Source of the DNA: QHXW01 sp963847515
GTDB lineage: Bacteria > Acidobacteriota > Terriglobia > Bryobacterales > Bryobacteraceae
Assembly (NCBI GenBank): GCA_963847515.1
Contig: CAWKAA010000001.1
Coordinates: 744,001 to 808,000, forward strand
Direction of reading: 5' to 3'
Length of the DNA stretch: 64,000 nt
Below are positions 17,286-27,058 of this stretch, in pieces. The notes beneath the pieces are model-generated. The model made no database searches, was not told where the DNA came from, and saw only the letters and a list, made by a program, of their open reading frames with translations. The translations under genes and the position numbers were made by a program. Within the stretch, counting starts at the first letter, position 1; each line of letters starts with the position of its first letter.

Positions 17286-18569
17286 TCAACCTTGGCGATG
17301 ATGACTGGAATGGTCTGCCGGCTCGGCATGTTGGACTGGCTTGCCTTTCATCGCCATGATCTTGTCATATTCAGCTGGCGGCAACACGCGGATGAGCGTC
17401 ATCATTCCCATCATCATGGCGCTCCAGTTGGTGGGCAGTCCGACATTCTCCACCTTTTCTACTCCCGGTGCCTGATCCATCCCCATGTCCATAAACGCGT
17501 CTTGAGGGAAGCCTGGAACGGCGCTGGCATTCTCGGCAATGGGAGCGTGATGAACATGCTCAAAGGGCACTGCATCGGCCAGCGTCTGCATCTGGCTGAG
17601 AGCGTCAGGATCGTTGGTATTCATGGTTGTAATCATCCGACCTCCCATCAGATCGCTCATCGCATTCATCATGTGGTGCGGAAGATGGCAATGAAGCATC
17701 CACGGCCCGGGATACCTCGCGTCAAACTCGATGTCGCGCGCCTGCGCCACGCCGACCAGAACCGTGTTTCCCGGTCCCCAAGTCGATTCGGGCTGCCGTC
17801 CTCCCTCGCTACCGGTCACCACAAACTGGTGACCGTGCAGATGGATCGGATGATGATCCATCCCCATGTTGACGAGCCGAATGCGCACGCGGCTCCCAAG
17901 CCTGACCAGAAGAGGTGTCGTCATCGGGCTTGACACCCCGTTCACAGTTAGCCAGTTGAATTCCATGTTCGCCGTGTTGGGAATCGCACTCCCCGGGAGC
18001 AGCGCCCACTCCTGCAGAATCAACCCAAAATCGTGATCGACGCGCGGGCGGTAAGGGTCCTTAGGATGCATGATGAACATCCCGATCATTCCAATCATTT
18101 CTTGCATTGCGCCGTGCGAGTGATAAAAGAACGTGCCCGCTTGATGCAGATCGAATTCGTAAGTGAATCTACCGCCCGGTGGGATCGGCATCTGGCTGAT
18201 ATAAGGGGTGCCGTCCATTTCCACGGGAACTTCGAAGCCGTGCCAATGCATGGTGGTCGACTCCGGCAGCCGGTTTTCAACAACGACCCGAACGCGGTCG
18301 CCTTGGGTGACCTGGATAGTGGGTCCAGGCACCGAACCGTTGTAGCCCCAGGCGGTTACGGTCTTGAATGGCGAGATTTTGCGCGTGACCGGTTCGGCAA
18401 TCAAATGAAAAACTTTGACGCTATTGTCCAGCGAGTAGGGCAGGTTCGGGATGTCCGGCGTCTCCACCATCAGTGGTGGCCAGGCTGGGGCCGCTTTGAG
18501 CTTCGGGACCGTCATCATTCCGGCGCCCCAGGCTAGCGCGTTTCGGAAAAAATTCCGTCGATCGTCCAT
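17286..18569 (-). CDS. Tat-exported multicopper oxidase (CopA/CueO-like)
   Basis: The 427-residue protein has a Tat signal (DRRNFFRNALAWGAG) and the complete set of copper ligands: HWHG near residue 105, HSH near 145, HPIHLHGH near 240 and the C-terminal HCHLPHHM near 295, where the histidines and the final Met bind type 1, 2 and 3 copper. A Met/His-rich tail (MDMGMD, MMMGMM, HSSHHRQ) is typical of copper-tolerance oxidases. It likely oxidises Cu(I) or another substrate in the periplasm. The ATG at 18569 has AGGAG at the right spacing and puts the Tat motif at the N-terminus. It is followed by the TolC-like gene. Confidence 0.92.
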   Translation of the reverse strand: MDDRRNFFRNALAWGAGMMTVPKLKAAPAWPPLMVETPDIPNLPYSLDNSVKVFHLIAEPVTRKISPFKTVTAWGYNGSVPGPTIQVTQGDRVRVVVENRLPESTTMHWHGFEVPVEMDGTPYISQMPIPPGGRFTYEFDLHQAGTFFYHSHGAMQEMIGMIGMFIMHPKDPYRPRVDHDFGLILQEWALLPGSAIPNTANMEFNWLTVNGVSSPMTTPLLVRLGSRVRIRLVNMGMDHHPIHLHGHQFVVTGSEGGRQPESTWGPGNTVLVGVAQARDIEFDARYPGPWMLHCHLPHHMMNAMSDLMGGRMITTMNTNDPDALSQMQTLADAVPFEHVHHAPIAENASAVPGFPQDAFMDMGMDQAPGVEKVENVGLPTNWSAMMMGMMTLIRVLPPAEYDKIMAMKGKPVQHAEPADHSSHHRQG

Positions 18570-18836
18570 GAAAAATCTCCTAGAAGAATTCAGGCGAATA
18601 AACGAACTGCGCACTGCCGACCGCGCAATTCGATCATAACTGCCTTCGGTGGTCGGAAGACTGGTGTAGATTCTGAGGTTCACATTGGAGACCGTGCCAT
18701 ACGTGTTTCAAAGCGGCAGGCCGCGAGAACCAAGAGTGTTGGCGAGGTGCTCAAATTCGGGAAGCCAACGCGAGAACGGCCAGCATGCTCGGCGGCAGTA
18801 ACCTGATTCTGAATCGTACCTACCGGGCGACAGTCA

Positions 18837-19220
18837 TCATGCAGTCAGGGCAAGCTCCGGAGACGATAAGGTCCCCTGGAAGCCCTGGGTGCGGAACGAC
18901 TGAAACCTGTAGCCGGCTCCCCAGATGGTCTCTATGTATTCCCTGCCGTACGAGCCGAGCTTCTTGCGCAGATTGCGAATATGCACGTCCAGCGTGCGTG
19001 TCCTAGTCCCCTTGCGGAATCCCCAAACGCGGATGAGCAGCAGCTGTCGCGGGATGATCTCTCCCGCGTTCTGGACCAAGTGCAATAGCAGCTCGTACTC
19101 CTTGCGCGTGAGTACCATACGTTGGGAATCTAATGTCACGGATCTGGCATTGAAGTCTATTTCCAGATGGTCGTCACGGTAAAGGGATGACGAGTTCGAC
19201 GTTATTGGCGATGAGTCCAT
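18837..19220 (-). CDS. Orphan OmpR/PhoB-type winged-helix regulator
   Basis: The 127-residue protein consists of an OmpR/PhoB C-terminal DNA-binding domain: LTRKEYELLLHLVQNAGEIIPRQ, then LLIRVWGF, then RTLDVHIRNLRKKLG and the wing ETIWGAGYRF. The receiver domain is missing and there is no upstream frame that would encode one. It lies on the same strand upstream of the multicopper oxidase, where a CusR-like copper response regulator would be expected. It may be a truncated response regulator or a constitutive DNA-binding protein. Confidence 0.85.
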   Translation of the reverse strand: MDSSPITSNSSSLYRDDHLEIDFNARSVTLDSQRMVLTRKEYELLLHLVQNAGEIIPRQLLLIRVWGFRKGTRTRTLDVHIRNLRKKLGSYGREYIETIWGAGYRFQSFRTQGFQGTLSSPELALTA

Positions 19221-19578
19221 ATTGATTCCAGCCTTTCAGCAAGCGCGGATTCGTGTCCTCTCTTCCAGATACATAATGCCTTGACTGCTCGAAATTATTC
19301 CCGCGAGTAGAATTGTTGCGCATGTTCTGCGGTACCAAACAGCGACGGTTCTCTATCGGATGCCTCACCCGCATAAGGGGGACCATATCTCGGCAGATTC
19401 GGCAATCTCATGCTTCCAGCACGAACTGTCGCCGGCAACGCGTGCGAGAATTGTGGTCCTGCGTTGAGCACCGAGAACCGGGTTGATCTGCACATTCCGG
19501 AAGTTTCAAGTGGTGAGGGTTGAAGCGCGTAAGGAGGTGCGCCGTACTGCCGTTCACGGTGCCGGCTCCAGGTTTTAT
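19221..19578. other. Intergenic region without a supported gene
   Basis: No reading frame here resembles a gene. It separates the orphan winged-helix gene from the 3' end of a TonB receptor transcribed in the same direction. Confidence 0.4.
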
Positions 19579-19604
19579 GGCGCCGGGGTTTGCCGCCCGG
19601 CGCC
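19579..19604 (-). terminator. GC-rich stem-loop after the TonB receptor at 19628-22976
   Basis: GGCGCCGGG pairs with CCCGGCGCC around an 8-base loop, 23 bases beyond the receptor stop codon. There is no clear T tract on either strand. Confidence 0.55.
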
Positions 19605-19627
19605 GTCTTATACCAGGTCCGTTTTAG

Positions 19628-22600
19628 TCAGAACACAAATCGGCCCACTATCTGAATCGTTCGAGGGGTGCTCGAGAAAAAGGCTCCAAAGTTATTGAAG
19701 TTGGGGTTCGAGGGCTGCAGGAAGTTACGGCTCGCTGTCGTAATTGATGTAAGGGCAGGCGTTACGTCGTTCACAGAGCCCGGCGTCGCCTGTGGGTGAT
19801 TGAAGGCATTGAAAAGCTGGGCGGCGAACTCGAAGTGCTTCGATTCTGTGATGTTGAACTTCTTGGTCATGCTGATATCGAAGTTGTTGATGCGGCGCGT
19901 CGCCAGGGTGTTGCGGCCGCTGTTGGTGAGTGCGCCAAGCTGAGCTTCGATGTAGCGAGCGTTCGGATTCACTGCGACATAAGCTACCGTCGAGGAAGAG
20001 CCAGTGGCTACACGGTTGCCGTTATTGTCGATAGCGTAAACATCGCTGCCGACGTTTGATATGCCCGCAGGATTAACGATCGCCCGGTCGCCCGCGGCGT
20101 CTCCGTTCAGGTTGCTATCCAAGCCGCTTTGGACCGTAGCGTACTCCGGTGTCTCAAACGTGTACGTCCCGGTTACCAGCCAGTTGCCGGGCACGTTCTT
20201 GAGGAACCAGCCGGACCGGCGGAACCACGGCGCATCGTAGACCTCGCTGAGAGTGAAGCGATGCCGGCGGTCCAGGATCGAACTGGCACGGTCTGAGCGC
20301 AAGCTCTGAAAATCCTCAGGACGCCGGGGCGTTAGCAGTGTCGAAAATACGGCCGCCGTGCTGTCGTCGATGGCGTGGCTCCAGGTGTATGAGCTGATGA
20401 ACTGAAGGTTGTTCGTAAAGCGGCGGTTGAGCTGGATGGCGAGGCCGTTGTAGCTCGAGTTGCCAATCGGCTGGAACGCGGTAATGTTTTGGTCGAAGCC
20501 ATACGGCGCGTAGAAGTTGCTGCTGGCGGTTCTTTCAGCCAGCAACTGGCCCAGGCTCGTATTCAGACCGCTGAGTTGAGAGGCTGTTGGCGCCGACAGG
20601 TACGTGGGCAAGTAATTGGCCGACGTCACGATTGCCTCACGGTTGATCCGTTCCTGAACGGGGAGATGCACGCCGCGAGTGCCAAGATAGCGGACTTCAA
20701 GCGTGTAGTCCTTGGCGAAAATATGCTGGATACCGAAATTCCAGTCGATTGCGTACGGCAACTTCTGGTCGGGAATGAAAGCCGAAGTCGCCGCCCGCGC
20801 GGCTGCGACACTTGCCGGGGGCGTGTAAGTACCGGGTAATCCGCCATTGGCAAGAAAGTTGGTTTCGTTGCCCGTTACGTCGGAAGTAGACGTAAACTGA
20901 GGGGGCAGCGATAGAATGCCGAGGTTATCGTAGATCTGATCGTAGGCGATACCGAAGCCGGCGCGCAGCGAGGTGTTTCCGCTCTTGCCCGGCGAGTAAG
21001 CGATACCGATACGCGGGGCGAAGTTGGTCTTCTGGGTCGTAGGCGTATTAAACGAGATCAGCCCCGGAACACTGGAAGCGGAGTTCAATCTCTGGAGTTG
21101 TGCACCAGCGGGGACGGTTGTGTACTCATAACGTACACCGCCGTTCAATGTCAAGTTCGGACGGATCCGCCAGCTGTCGTTCGCGTAGAGATAGGTGACG
21201 CTCTGGTTTCCAGAATAAGGTGAGAGACCCACCGAACGCTCCCCAAGATCGCCCGGCGCCACGTCGCGGAGATATTCATTCAGGTTGAGGTAGTCGTAAT
21301 CGCCGCGTGAGCGTTGGACAAAGCTCTGCGGAGCAATCAGCTTACGGCCATCGTAGCCGAACTTGAACGTGTGATTACCCTTGGTCCAGTTCAGATTGTC
21401 GGTCCACTGATAACTGTTGATGATGGTGGCCTGCGGAGCATTGGGATCGGGACCGAGTTGCAGGTTCAAATCATTTTCGATGAGAATGTTCGGGAACGCA
21501 TCGAGTCCGGGGAATTTGAAATTGCCTGCGTTGGTCGGGTTGTTGAAGCGGTTGTAAGAGAGCCGCAGCTCGTTGGTGATGTTCGACGAAAACGTATGGA
21601 ACTCAGCCAGGGACGCCAGGTGTGCGTCAGTGGTCTGGCCGGTGTAGAAAGCTGGCAGATTCGGAGCGTTATCGATACCGCGAAACCGGTTGTTGACATA
21701 GCGGCCGCGCAACTGATCCCTATCGGAGATGTAGAAATCCGAGCTGATCAGGTAGTCATAATTGTTGAAGTAGTTTGGGGCGACTATTGGAATCGGACCG
21801 ATCGGAATCGCCGCTCCGTTCACCGTCGTGGTGGTCGTGGCTGCCGCCGCCGCGGGAAGATACTGTCTCAGTACGCCGAGGTTCGTCTGGGAGATTCCCG
21901 GTAGAGCAGCGAGTGTTGCGTAACCGTCGGCAGTCGGAGCGTTGATTCCGCCGGCCGGAGTGCTATTTCGGCCCACCGGATTGTACTCATAGTTCCCGTA
22001 AATGAACCATTTGTCCTTCAGAATCGGTCCGCCTGCGGTTGCACCCAGACGGTTGTCGTCAAAGCGTGGGTTCTTCGTCAGACTCTGATTCTGGAAAAGC
22101 TGGTCGATCGCGTTCAGGTTACGATTCTGAAGGTATTCATAGATCGAACCATGCACGTCGTTTGTGCCGCTCTTGATGACCGTGTTGAACTGGCCGCCCG
22201 AGGAGTGCCCAAATTCCGGAGAGAACTGGTTCTGCAATAGGGAAAACTCGGCAACGGCTTCATTGGAAACAAACACGACGGGGCCAGTCACGTCCTTGCG
22301 GTTATTATCCACACCGTCAATGTTGAAGCTGTTGTTCGTCGGTCGCTGGCCTCCGACCGAAGGGCCTGTGCCGTAGCCCAGGCCGCCCACTCGAGGCGAC
22401 GCCCGCACTAAGCAATGAAAGATTCAGGACGCCGGATCCGGTGGATGTAGCTGGGAGATCCTTAGCCTGCTGGGCAGTGAAGATGCTCTGCAACTGTTCG
22501 GTTGTGGTATCGATCGAGACAGCCGCTTCGCTGACTTCGACGATCTCGGTCACAGAGCCGACTTGCAGCGACACATTGAGGGTTGCTGTCTTGTTTAACT

Positions 22601-22976
22601 CCACCGCGACGCCTCTTTCGGTTGTCGTTCTGAATCCCTTTGCCAATACAGTCAAATCGTAACTGCCGACTGGGATGTTGCTGAATCGGTACTCGCCGCT
22701 CGCATTCGACTTCGTTGAATTTACAATGTTCGTCGCTCGGTTGGTGACTTCCACGTGGGCGTCTGGAAACGCTGCGCCGGTGGCATCCGTAATGGCTCCG
22801 ACCAGATTGCCGTCTGTAGCTTGGCCAAGCAGCGTGACTGCGCAAATACACAGTCCCATGGCCGCCAGAAACAAAATTCGTGGTCGTACTAAAGACGAGC
22901 CAGCGCGAGACGTCTGGGCACCCGTTGCATGCAAAGAAGTCGTGGACTTGCTGGACATTTGTCGTGCGCGATACAT
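19628..22976 (-). CDS. Oar-like TonB-dependent receptor, one frameshift near 22391
   Basis: The first 190 residues hold a signal peptide, a carboxypeptidase-regulatory-like domain (GAITDATGAAFPDAHVEVT) and the beginning of the plug. The frame then changes at about 22391, where one extra G in TGGGCGG separates SAGVASSG from GLGYGTGPSVGGQRP, and continues through plug and barrel to IQIVGRFVF. Without the extra base the protein would be about 1115 residues. AGGAGG lies five bases before the ATG at 22976. It begins 41 bases after the small Cys/Lys-rich secreted protein gene, so the two are likely one transcript. The ligand is unknown. Confidence 0.85.
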
Positions 22977-23017
22977 ATGGACCTCCTGTTTCGTTGATCT
23001 ATCTAAACAAGCAGTGA

Positions 23018-23293
23018 CTACTTCTTACCTTTCTTCGAGGTTTCGTGCTTTGAACTGTCGCTTCCGCAGCCGCCCTTGCCTTTGCAAGAGTTCTTGTCTT
23101 TTTCGGCTTTCTTATCACTCTTCTTGTCATCCTTGGCCGCTCCGCCGAACTGTCCGACAAATTGGCTCACTGAGGACATCGCCGGGTTCGAGTTGCTCGA
23201 TGCACCAGAAGCGGCACTCAGCCGGGTCATTGTGCCGCTCAGCAGGCCGGCGAAGGCCGCGGTTAGAACCAGGGAGTTCGTGCGAATCTTCAT
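23018..23293 (-). CDS. Small secreted Cys/Lys-rich protein, possibly bufferin/RiPP-precursor-like
   Basis: The 91-residue product has a Sec signal peptide (SLVLTAAFAGLLSG) and a mature part made of a Ser/Gly segment, then a Lys/Asp-rich tract and KNSCKGKGGCG, with only two cysteines, Cys70 and Cys76. The SCKGKGGC signature resembles small exported proteins grouped around the DUF2282/bufferin families, whose cysteines are modified by MNIO (DUF692) enzymes to bind copper. No MNIO gene is in the window, but a DUF2063/BufC-like remnant lies at 27059-27560. The family link is an inference. The start at 23293 gives the signal peptide; it is followed by a TonB receptor 41 bases on. Confidence 0.6.
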   Translation of the reverse strand: MKIRTNSLVLTAAFAGLLSGTMTRLSAASGASSNSNPAMSSVSQFVGQFGGAAKDDKKSDKKAEKDKNSCKGKGGCGSDSSKHETSKKGKK

Positions 23294-23640
23294 GTCTGTA
23301 CTCTCTTCTTTCTTCCAAATTTCTGGTTTAACGTTCTGACTTGATCGGCGCTTGCCATCTCGGGCCCAGTCGTCGCTAGCCATGCCCGAGTCCATTCCTG
23401 TAAGTTGCCTCTGGCTATCCACTTGTGAACGACCGCGCGGGCATCACACCGTCAAATGTTACTTCGCTGCTTCACGCCGAGCAGTTACGGCACCGGTATC
23501 TGCGTTCGTCTCGAGTCGCTGGGTAAACTCAGCCAAATGGGCGAACCGCTGGTTTGTGCCATTGGTCTTGCTAAGGGCCGGGCCTTACGTAACTCCACTG
23601 AAGCCGGCACGAAGTTACCAATGAGAGAAAGAATCGGGCT
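23294..23640. other. Divergent intergenic region
   Basis: The region lies between the small secreted protein (minus) and the RsbW-like gene (plus). GATCGGCGCTTG at about 23343 matches the core of the repeated promoter-like motif at 945-956, which is weak evidence for a promoter of the plus-strand operon. No gene is supported. Confidence 0.3.
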
Positions 23641-24129
23641 ATGAACGCACAAGACTGTCGACTGCCGGACCTGGTGTTCAGTTTTCAAATGACAATCGAG
23701 AGTCATTGCGATGGGTTGTGGGAAGCGGCCGAAAGCATTATGAGGACCGTCCGAACGCTCCCTTGCGTTCAAGGGGAGCTTCACGGCTTACGTATGGCAC
23801 TAGTCGAGGCTCTGACGAACGCGGTACTTCACGGCAATCGTGAAGATCCGGCCAAGACCGTTGACATATTCGCAGGCTGTGATGGGCACGCGCAATTGCT
23901 CATCGCCGTTACAGACCAGGGAGATGGCTTTGATCCTAACGCTTTACCAGACCCAGCTGCTGCGGAGAACCTCTGTGAGAGCCACGGTCGTGGCGTGTTT
24001 CTCATGAAGCGTCTGGTGGACGAAGTGAAGTTCAATCTGGGGGGCCGGCAGGTAGTGCTTCGAAAACGCATGGCGCAACAGCGGAGGCCCATCAAAGCTC
24101 ATGACGATATCAACCAAGAGGACGTTTGA
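23641..24129 (+). CDS. RsbW-like HATPase anti-sigma/serine kinase domain protein
   Basis: The 162-residue soluble protein has GHKL ATPase boxes: an N box, EALTNAVLHGN at about residues 56-66; a G1 box, DQGDGFDP at about 97-104; and a G2 box, GRGVFLMKRLVDEV at about 119-132. This is the HATPase_c_2 type found in RsbW/SpoIIAB-like kinases that sequester a sigma factor or phosphorylate an anti-anti-sigma factor. Neither partner is next to it. It is followed after 3 bases by a secreted VWA protein, so they are probably co-transcribed. Confidence 0.85.
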   Translation: MNAQDCRLPDLVFSFQMTIESHCDGLWEAAESIMRTVRTLPCVQGELHGLRMALVEALTNAVLHGNREDPAKTVDIFAGCDGHAQLLIAVTDQGDGFDPNALPDPAAAENLCESHGRGVFLMKRLVDEVKFNLGGRQVVLRKRMAQQRRPIKAHDDINQEDV

Positions 24130-24132
24130 TTG

Positions 24133-25266
24133 ATGACTAGGCGTGAAATCTCGCTCATTCTGATGGTTGGCCTGCTAGCCACGGCTTCCGGCTTGGCGGC
24201 TCAGGACCAAGGCCCAAAGAAGGACGTCGGGGAAACCGTCGCGAAGCCACATAAGACGGACCCCAGTACTCTGGATTCCGATCTGCCCATTCCCTCCAAG
24301 CTGAGCAACAAGAAAAAAACCGATTTGCCACCAGATGCTCCGAGCTTCAAAGTCGATACCAGTCTGGTCAACGTGGACGTGGCGGTGCTGGATAACAAAG
24401 GCCGTTTCATCCCCAAGATCCCCAAAGGCAACTTCCGGATTCTTGAGGACAACGTTCCCCAACAAATCAGCAATTTCTCCATGGGCGAAGCGCCGGTGAC
24501 CGTCTGCATGGTGATCGAGTTTAGCAACCGCTTCCAGCAATACTTTACCTCGACCTGGCAGCAGACCCTGCAGGCCTCGTACGGCTTCCTTGAAACGCTG
24601 AAGCCCGAAGACTATGTGGCCATCGTGGCATACGACCTTCGGACCACGATTCTTTCGGACTTCTCAACCGACAAGCGCAAGGCCTTCGAAGCCATGCAGC
24701 GGCTGCGAATCGCAGGGTTCTCCGAATCGAATCTCTACGACGCTCTAGTGGATACAGAGGGCCGGATGTCCGGTATTGAAGGCCGCAAGGCCATCGTGCT
24801 GATTTCTTCCGGAGTTGACACCTTTAGCAAGCTGACGTTTGACAAGGCGCGAAAAGCGATCCAGGACGGTGGCGTGCCCATCTACGCCATCGGCCTGATG
24901 CAGGCATTGCGCGAATACTATGACGCTCGTGGTGCCCTGGGCCCCATCCAGCGGCTGGATTTCCTGCAGGCTGACAACCAGATGCGCACTTTCGCCAAGG
25001 AAACTGGTGGCATGTCGTTCTTTCCGAGGTTCTATGGCGAGTTTCCCAGCATTTATCAGGCGATCCAGCAGGCACTGCGCAACCAATACTCGATCGCTTA
25101 CTCGCCGACGAACCAGGCGCATGACGGGAAGTTCCGAAAGGTCAAAGTCGAGTTGGTGAATCCGGCGACCAATGAGCCGTTGCGCGTGGTCGATGAAAAC
25201 GGAAAACCCATCAAGTACAGCATCCTCGCCAAGGCGGGATACACGGCTCCGCACGAAGTGGAATAA
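24133..25266 (+). CDS. Exported VWFA-related domain protein (acidobacterial type)
   Basis: The 377-residue protein has a signal peptide (ISLILMVGLLATASGLAAQ), a Pro/Lys-rich linker, and a domain starting VNVDVAVLDNKGRFIPKI, the fold typical of the VWFA-related family abundant in Acidobacteria. This is followed by the VWA region with CMVIEFSNRF (a weakened MIDAS DxSxS, here EFSN) and IVLISSGVDTFSK. Loss of the first Asp suggests metal binding may be altered. The ATG at 24133 is preferred to the adjacent TTG at 24130. It probably mediates protein interactions in the periplasm or outside the cell. Confidence 0.8.
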   Translation: MTRREISLILMVGLLATASGLAAQDQGPKKDVGETVAKPHKTDPSTLDSDLPIPSKLSNKKKTDLPPDAPSFKVDTSLVNVDVAVLDNKGRFIPKIPKGNFRILEDNVPQQISNFSMGEAPVTVCMVIEFSNRFQQYFTSTWQQTLQASYGFLETLKPEDYVAIVAYDLRTTILSDFSTDKRKAFEAMQRLRIAGFSESNLYDALVDTEGRMSGIEGRKAIVLISSGVDTFSKLTFDKARKAIQDGGVPIYAIGLMQALREYYDARGALGPIQRLDFLQADNQMRTFAKETGGMSFFPRFYGEFPSIYQAIQQALRNQYSIAYSPTNQAHDGKFRKVKVELVNPATNEPLRVVDENGKPIKYSILAKAGYTAPHEVE

Positions 25267-25483
25267 AGTTCTGTCTCAGGAGTGCTCTAACAGCTCGACG
25301 GAAAGGCCAAGCCAGCCGAGCTCGATTGCCAACCCGGACTATGCAAGCTTCCTCCCGCATTGAGAACGTCAGTCATTTGTTTAACAAGGTTCCTTCGTGA
25401 GAGCGCCGCAACTCCGCGAAGAGACTACAAAGCGTATTGTTGAGCTCATTTCATATGGAAACACTGGCCTTGCGGATTCTAAA

Positions 25484-25567
25484 ATCGGATTAGCATCGTG
25501 CGGCAGCATCGTCCCGGACGGATGACATACGAAGAACTGCAGCCCAAGATCGAAGCTATTCTCAAAG
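25484..25567 (+). pseudogene. Duplicated 3' scrap of the thioredoxin-like gene at 29822-30724
   Basis: The bases read IVRQHRPGRMTYEELQPKIEAIL, close to IVRQYRPGRMTYEELNAKIEAIL at the C-terminus of the thioredoxin-like protein 4.4 kb away on the other strand, and the DNA is nearly identical. Nothing upstream encodes the thioredoxin fold. The remaining bases of 25267-25781 show no gene. Confidence 0.8.
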
Positions 25568-25781
25568 TCGAAGGCAACCTTTATGAGGTCACCACCGCGC
25601 ACTTGCTGTGTCGCGATGAGGTTGGACATGGGGTCAGGAGTGTCTTGCCAATGGCGCGCTTCGGATGGCGCAAACTGTATTTCATGGGTTCATTAACAGA
25701 GTTCCGCTTTCCACCTCCCCAGCCTGACCCAGTCATGGGTAATGTGGACTTCGTGCATGCGTTAGCCGGCACGCGTTGAGT

Positions 25782-26537
25782 CTAATTGGGCAGCTTCACC
25801 GGTAGGCTGTGATTGCGATTCAGCTTCTCGGTGAACTCTCGATCCACTAGGCTAAGCGATGCCTGGTTGTGCACTCGGTGCGGGGTGACATAGTGCAAGG
25901 TGTCGCCTTCCACCCAATAAGCGAACGCCGAGTAGATGGAATGGTCCTTGAACGCGATCAAATAGAAACTCGTGTTCTCATCCGCGGAGGTATCCCCCGG
26001 CTCCCGTCCCGGCCCTTCGTAGATGTGGATACCGCCAGAAGAATCCTCGCGGTAGTCACGCATCACAGGGGTGGCGTTCTCCGGAATGAAGTTCTGGTTG
26101 ATGATTGCTTGCGGTGCCTGCTGCGGCGGATTCACGATAGTCACATCGGGCTGGTCGGACTGCGGGTAGCCGTAGCCGTTCCCATCGTCTGAATAGCCCC
26201 CTACATAGACCGGATACGTGTACGGCACTACGACCCCCGGTCTATCAAAACGCCCGTAGCCACCGTTTTTTAGTCCACTTACCGTCGCGCCCAACCGAGC
26301 GGCGAACGTCGTATCTGTAACGGAGAGAGAGCCGCCAGTTCCCGGAAACAAGACACGTCCCGATGGGAAACCGTTGGGCGGCGGCTGGCCCGTAACTGGG
26401 AATACCCGGCGGAAATCCGATCGGGCGGCCGACGCTGGTGGCGGCGAGCTGAACTGCATTCCGCTCAAACGGCGATTCTGCGCCAACCCGCACGCAGTGA
26501 AATAAACGGCCAATGCAACCACGGCTAAAGGTTTCAC
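25782..26537 (-). CDS. Exported protein of unknown function
   Basis: The product is about 251 residues if the GTG at 26537 is used, which has GAGAGG upstream and gives a signal peptide (PLAVVALAVYFTACGLAQ). The middle is low-complexity, rich in Gly, Tyr and Pro (VVPYTYPVYVGGYSDD). The last 60 residues look like a folded beta domain (FYLIAFKDHSIYSAFAYWV, then VTPHRVHNQASLSLVDREF). I recall similar C-termini in acidobacterial hypothetical proteins but no function. Confidence 0.65.
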   Translation of the reverse strand: MKPLAVVALAVYFTACGLAQNRRLSGMQFSSPPPASAARSDFRRVFPVTGQPPPNGFPSGRVLFPGTGGSLSVTDTTFAARLGATVSGLKNGGYGRFDRPGVVVPYTYPVYVGGYSDDGNGYGYPQSDQPDVTIVNPPQQAPQAIINQNFIPENATPVMRDYREDSSGGIHIYEGPGREPGDTSADENTSFYLIAFKDHSIYSAFAYWVEGDTLHYVTPHRVHNQASLSLVDREFTEKLNRNHSLPVKLPN

Positions 26538-26894
26538 GAAGCGCCTCTCGACAGCTGCAGCTTTAACCCCACGAATCCTGGTATTGGGCCTTAGTAATGC
26601 GGCTTTGATACCATTCAGGCGACGACTCCGAATACCAAAAATGCGCTTCGGAGAAGTTTGCAATTCCTCAGCGCTCTTTTTACAACTTCCGAACGAACGT
26701 ATGAATATGAAAGTTTAAGTAAGTAAGCTCCGTATTTGGGAGTTCGCACCCGTAAGCCAAAAAGTTACTTCCAACAAACAGCAAGGAATCAAAACATTTC
26801 GTGGCAAGAGTAACAGTTCAGGTGCCCCAAAAGGGCAATTGCAGAAACCTCGAAGAATCTTCACTTTAGACCTGGCGCTTTGTTGAAAAACCTG

Positions 26895-27058
26895 GCAGTG
26901 TAAATGTTTCGAACCGCAAACATCGCTCATCGCATCGGTTGAAACCGCCGCAATCGGAAGCGGAGAAGCTGGAGCGTGACGTCAAGTGCCTGACGCGCGA
27001 GGTCGAAAGACTGCGGCAGGAACTGATCGAGCGCGACAGAAAGTTAACCGAGGCGTAG
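26895..27058 (+). mobile_element. Probable transposase N-terminal coiled-coil fragment
   Basis: An open frame ending in TAG at 27056-27058 encodes a heptad-type helix, EKLERDVKCLTREVERLRQE followed by IERDRKLTEA. It resembles the leucine-zipper-like N-terminus of IS66-type transposases but could be another coiled coil. No catalytic part, inverted repeats or target duplication were found. It directly abuts the truncated DUF2063-like gene, as if an insertion had removed that gene's 5' end. Confidence 0.35.
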
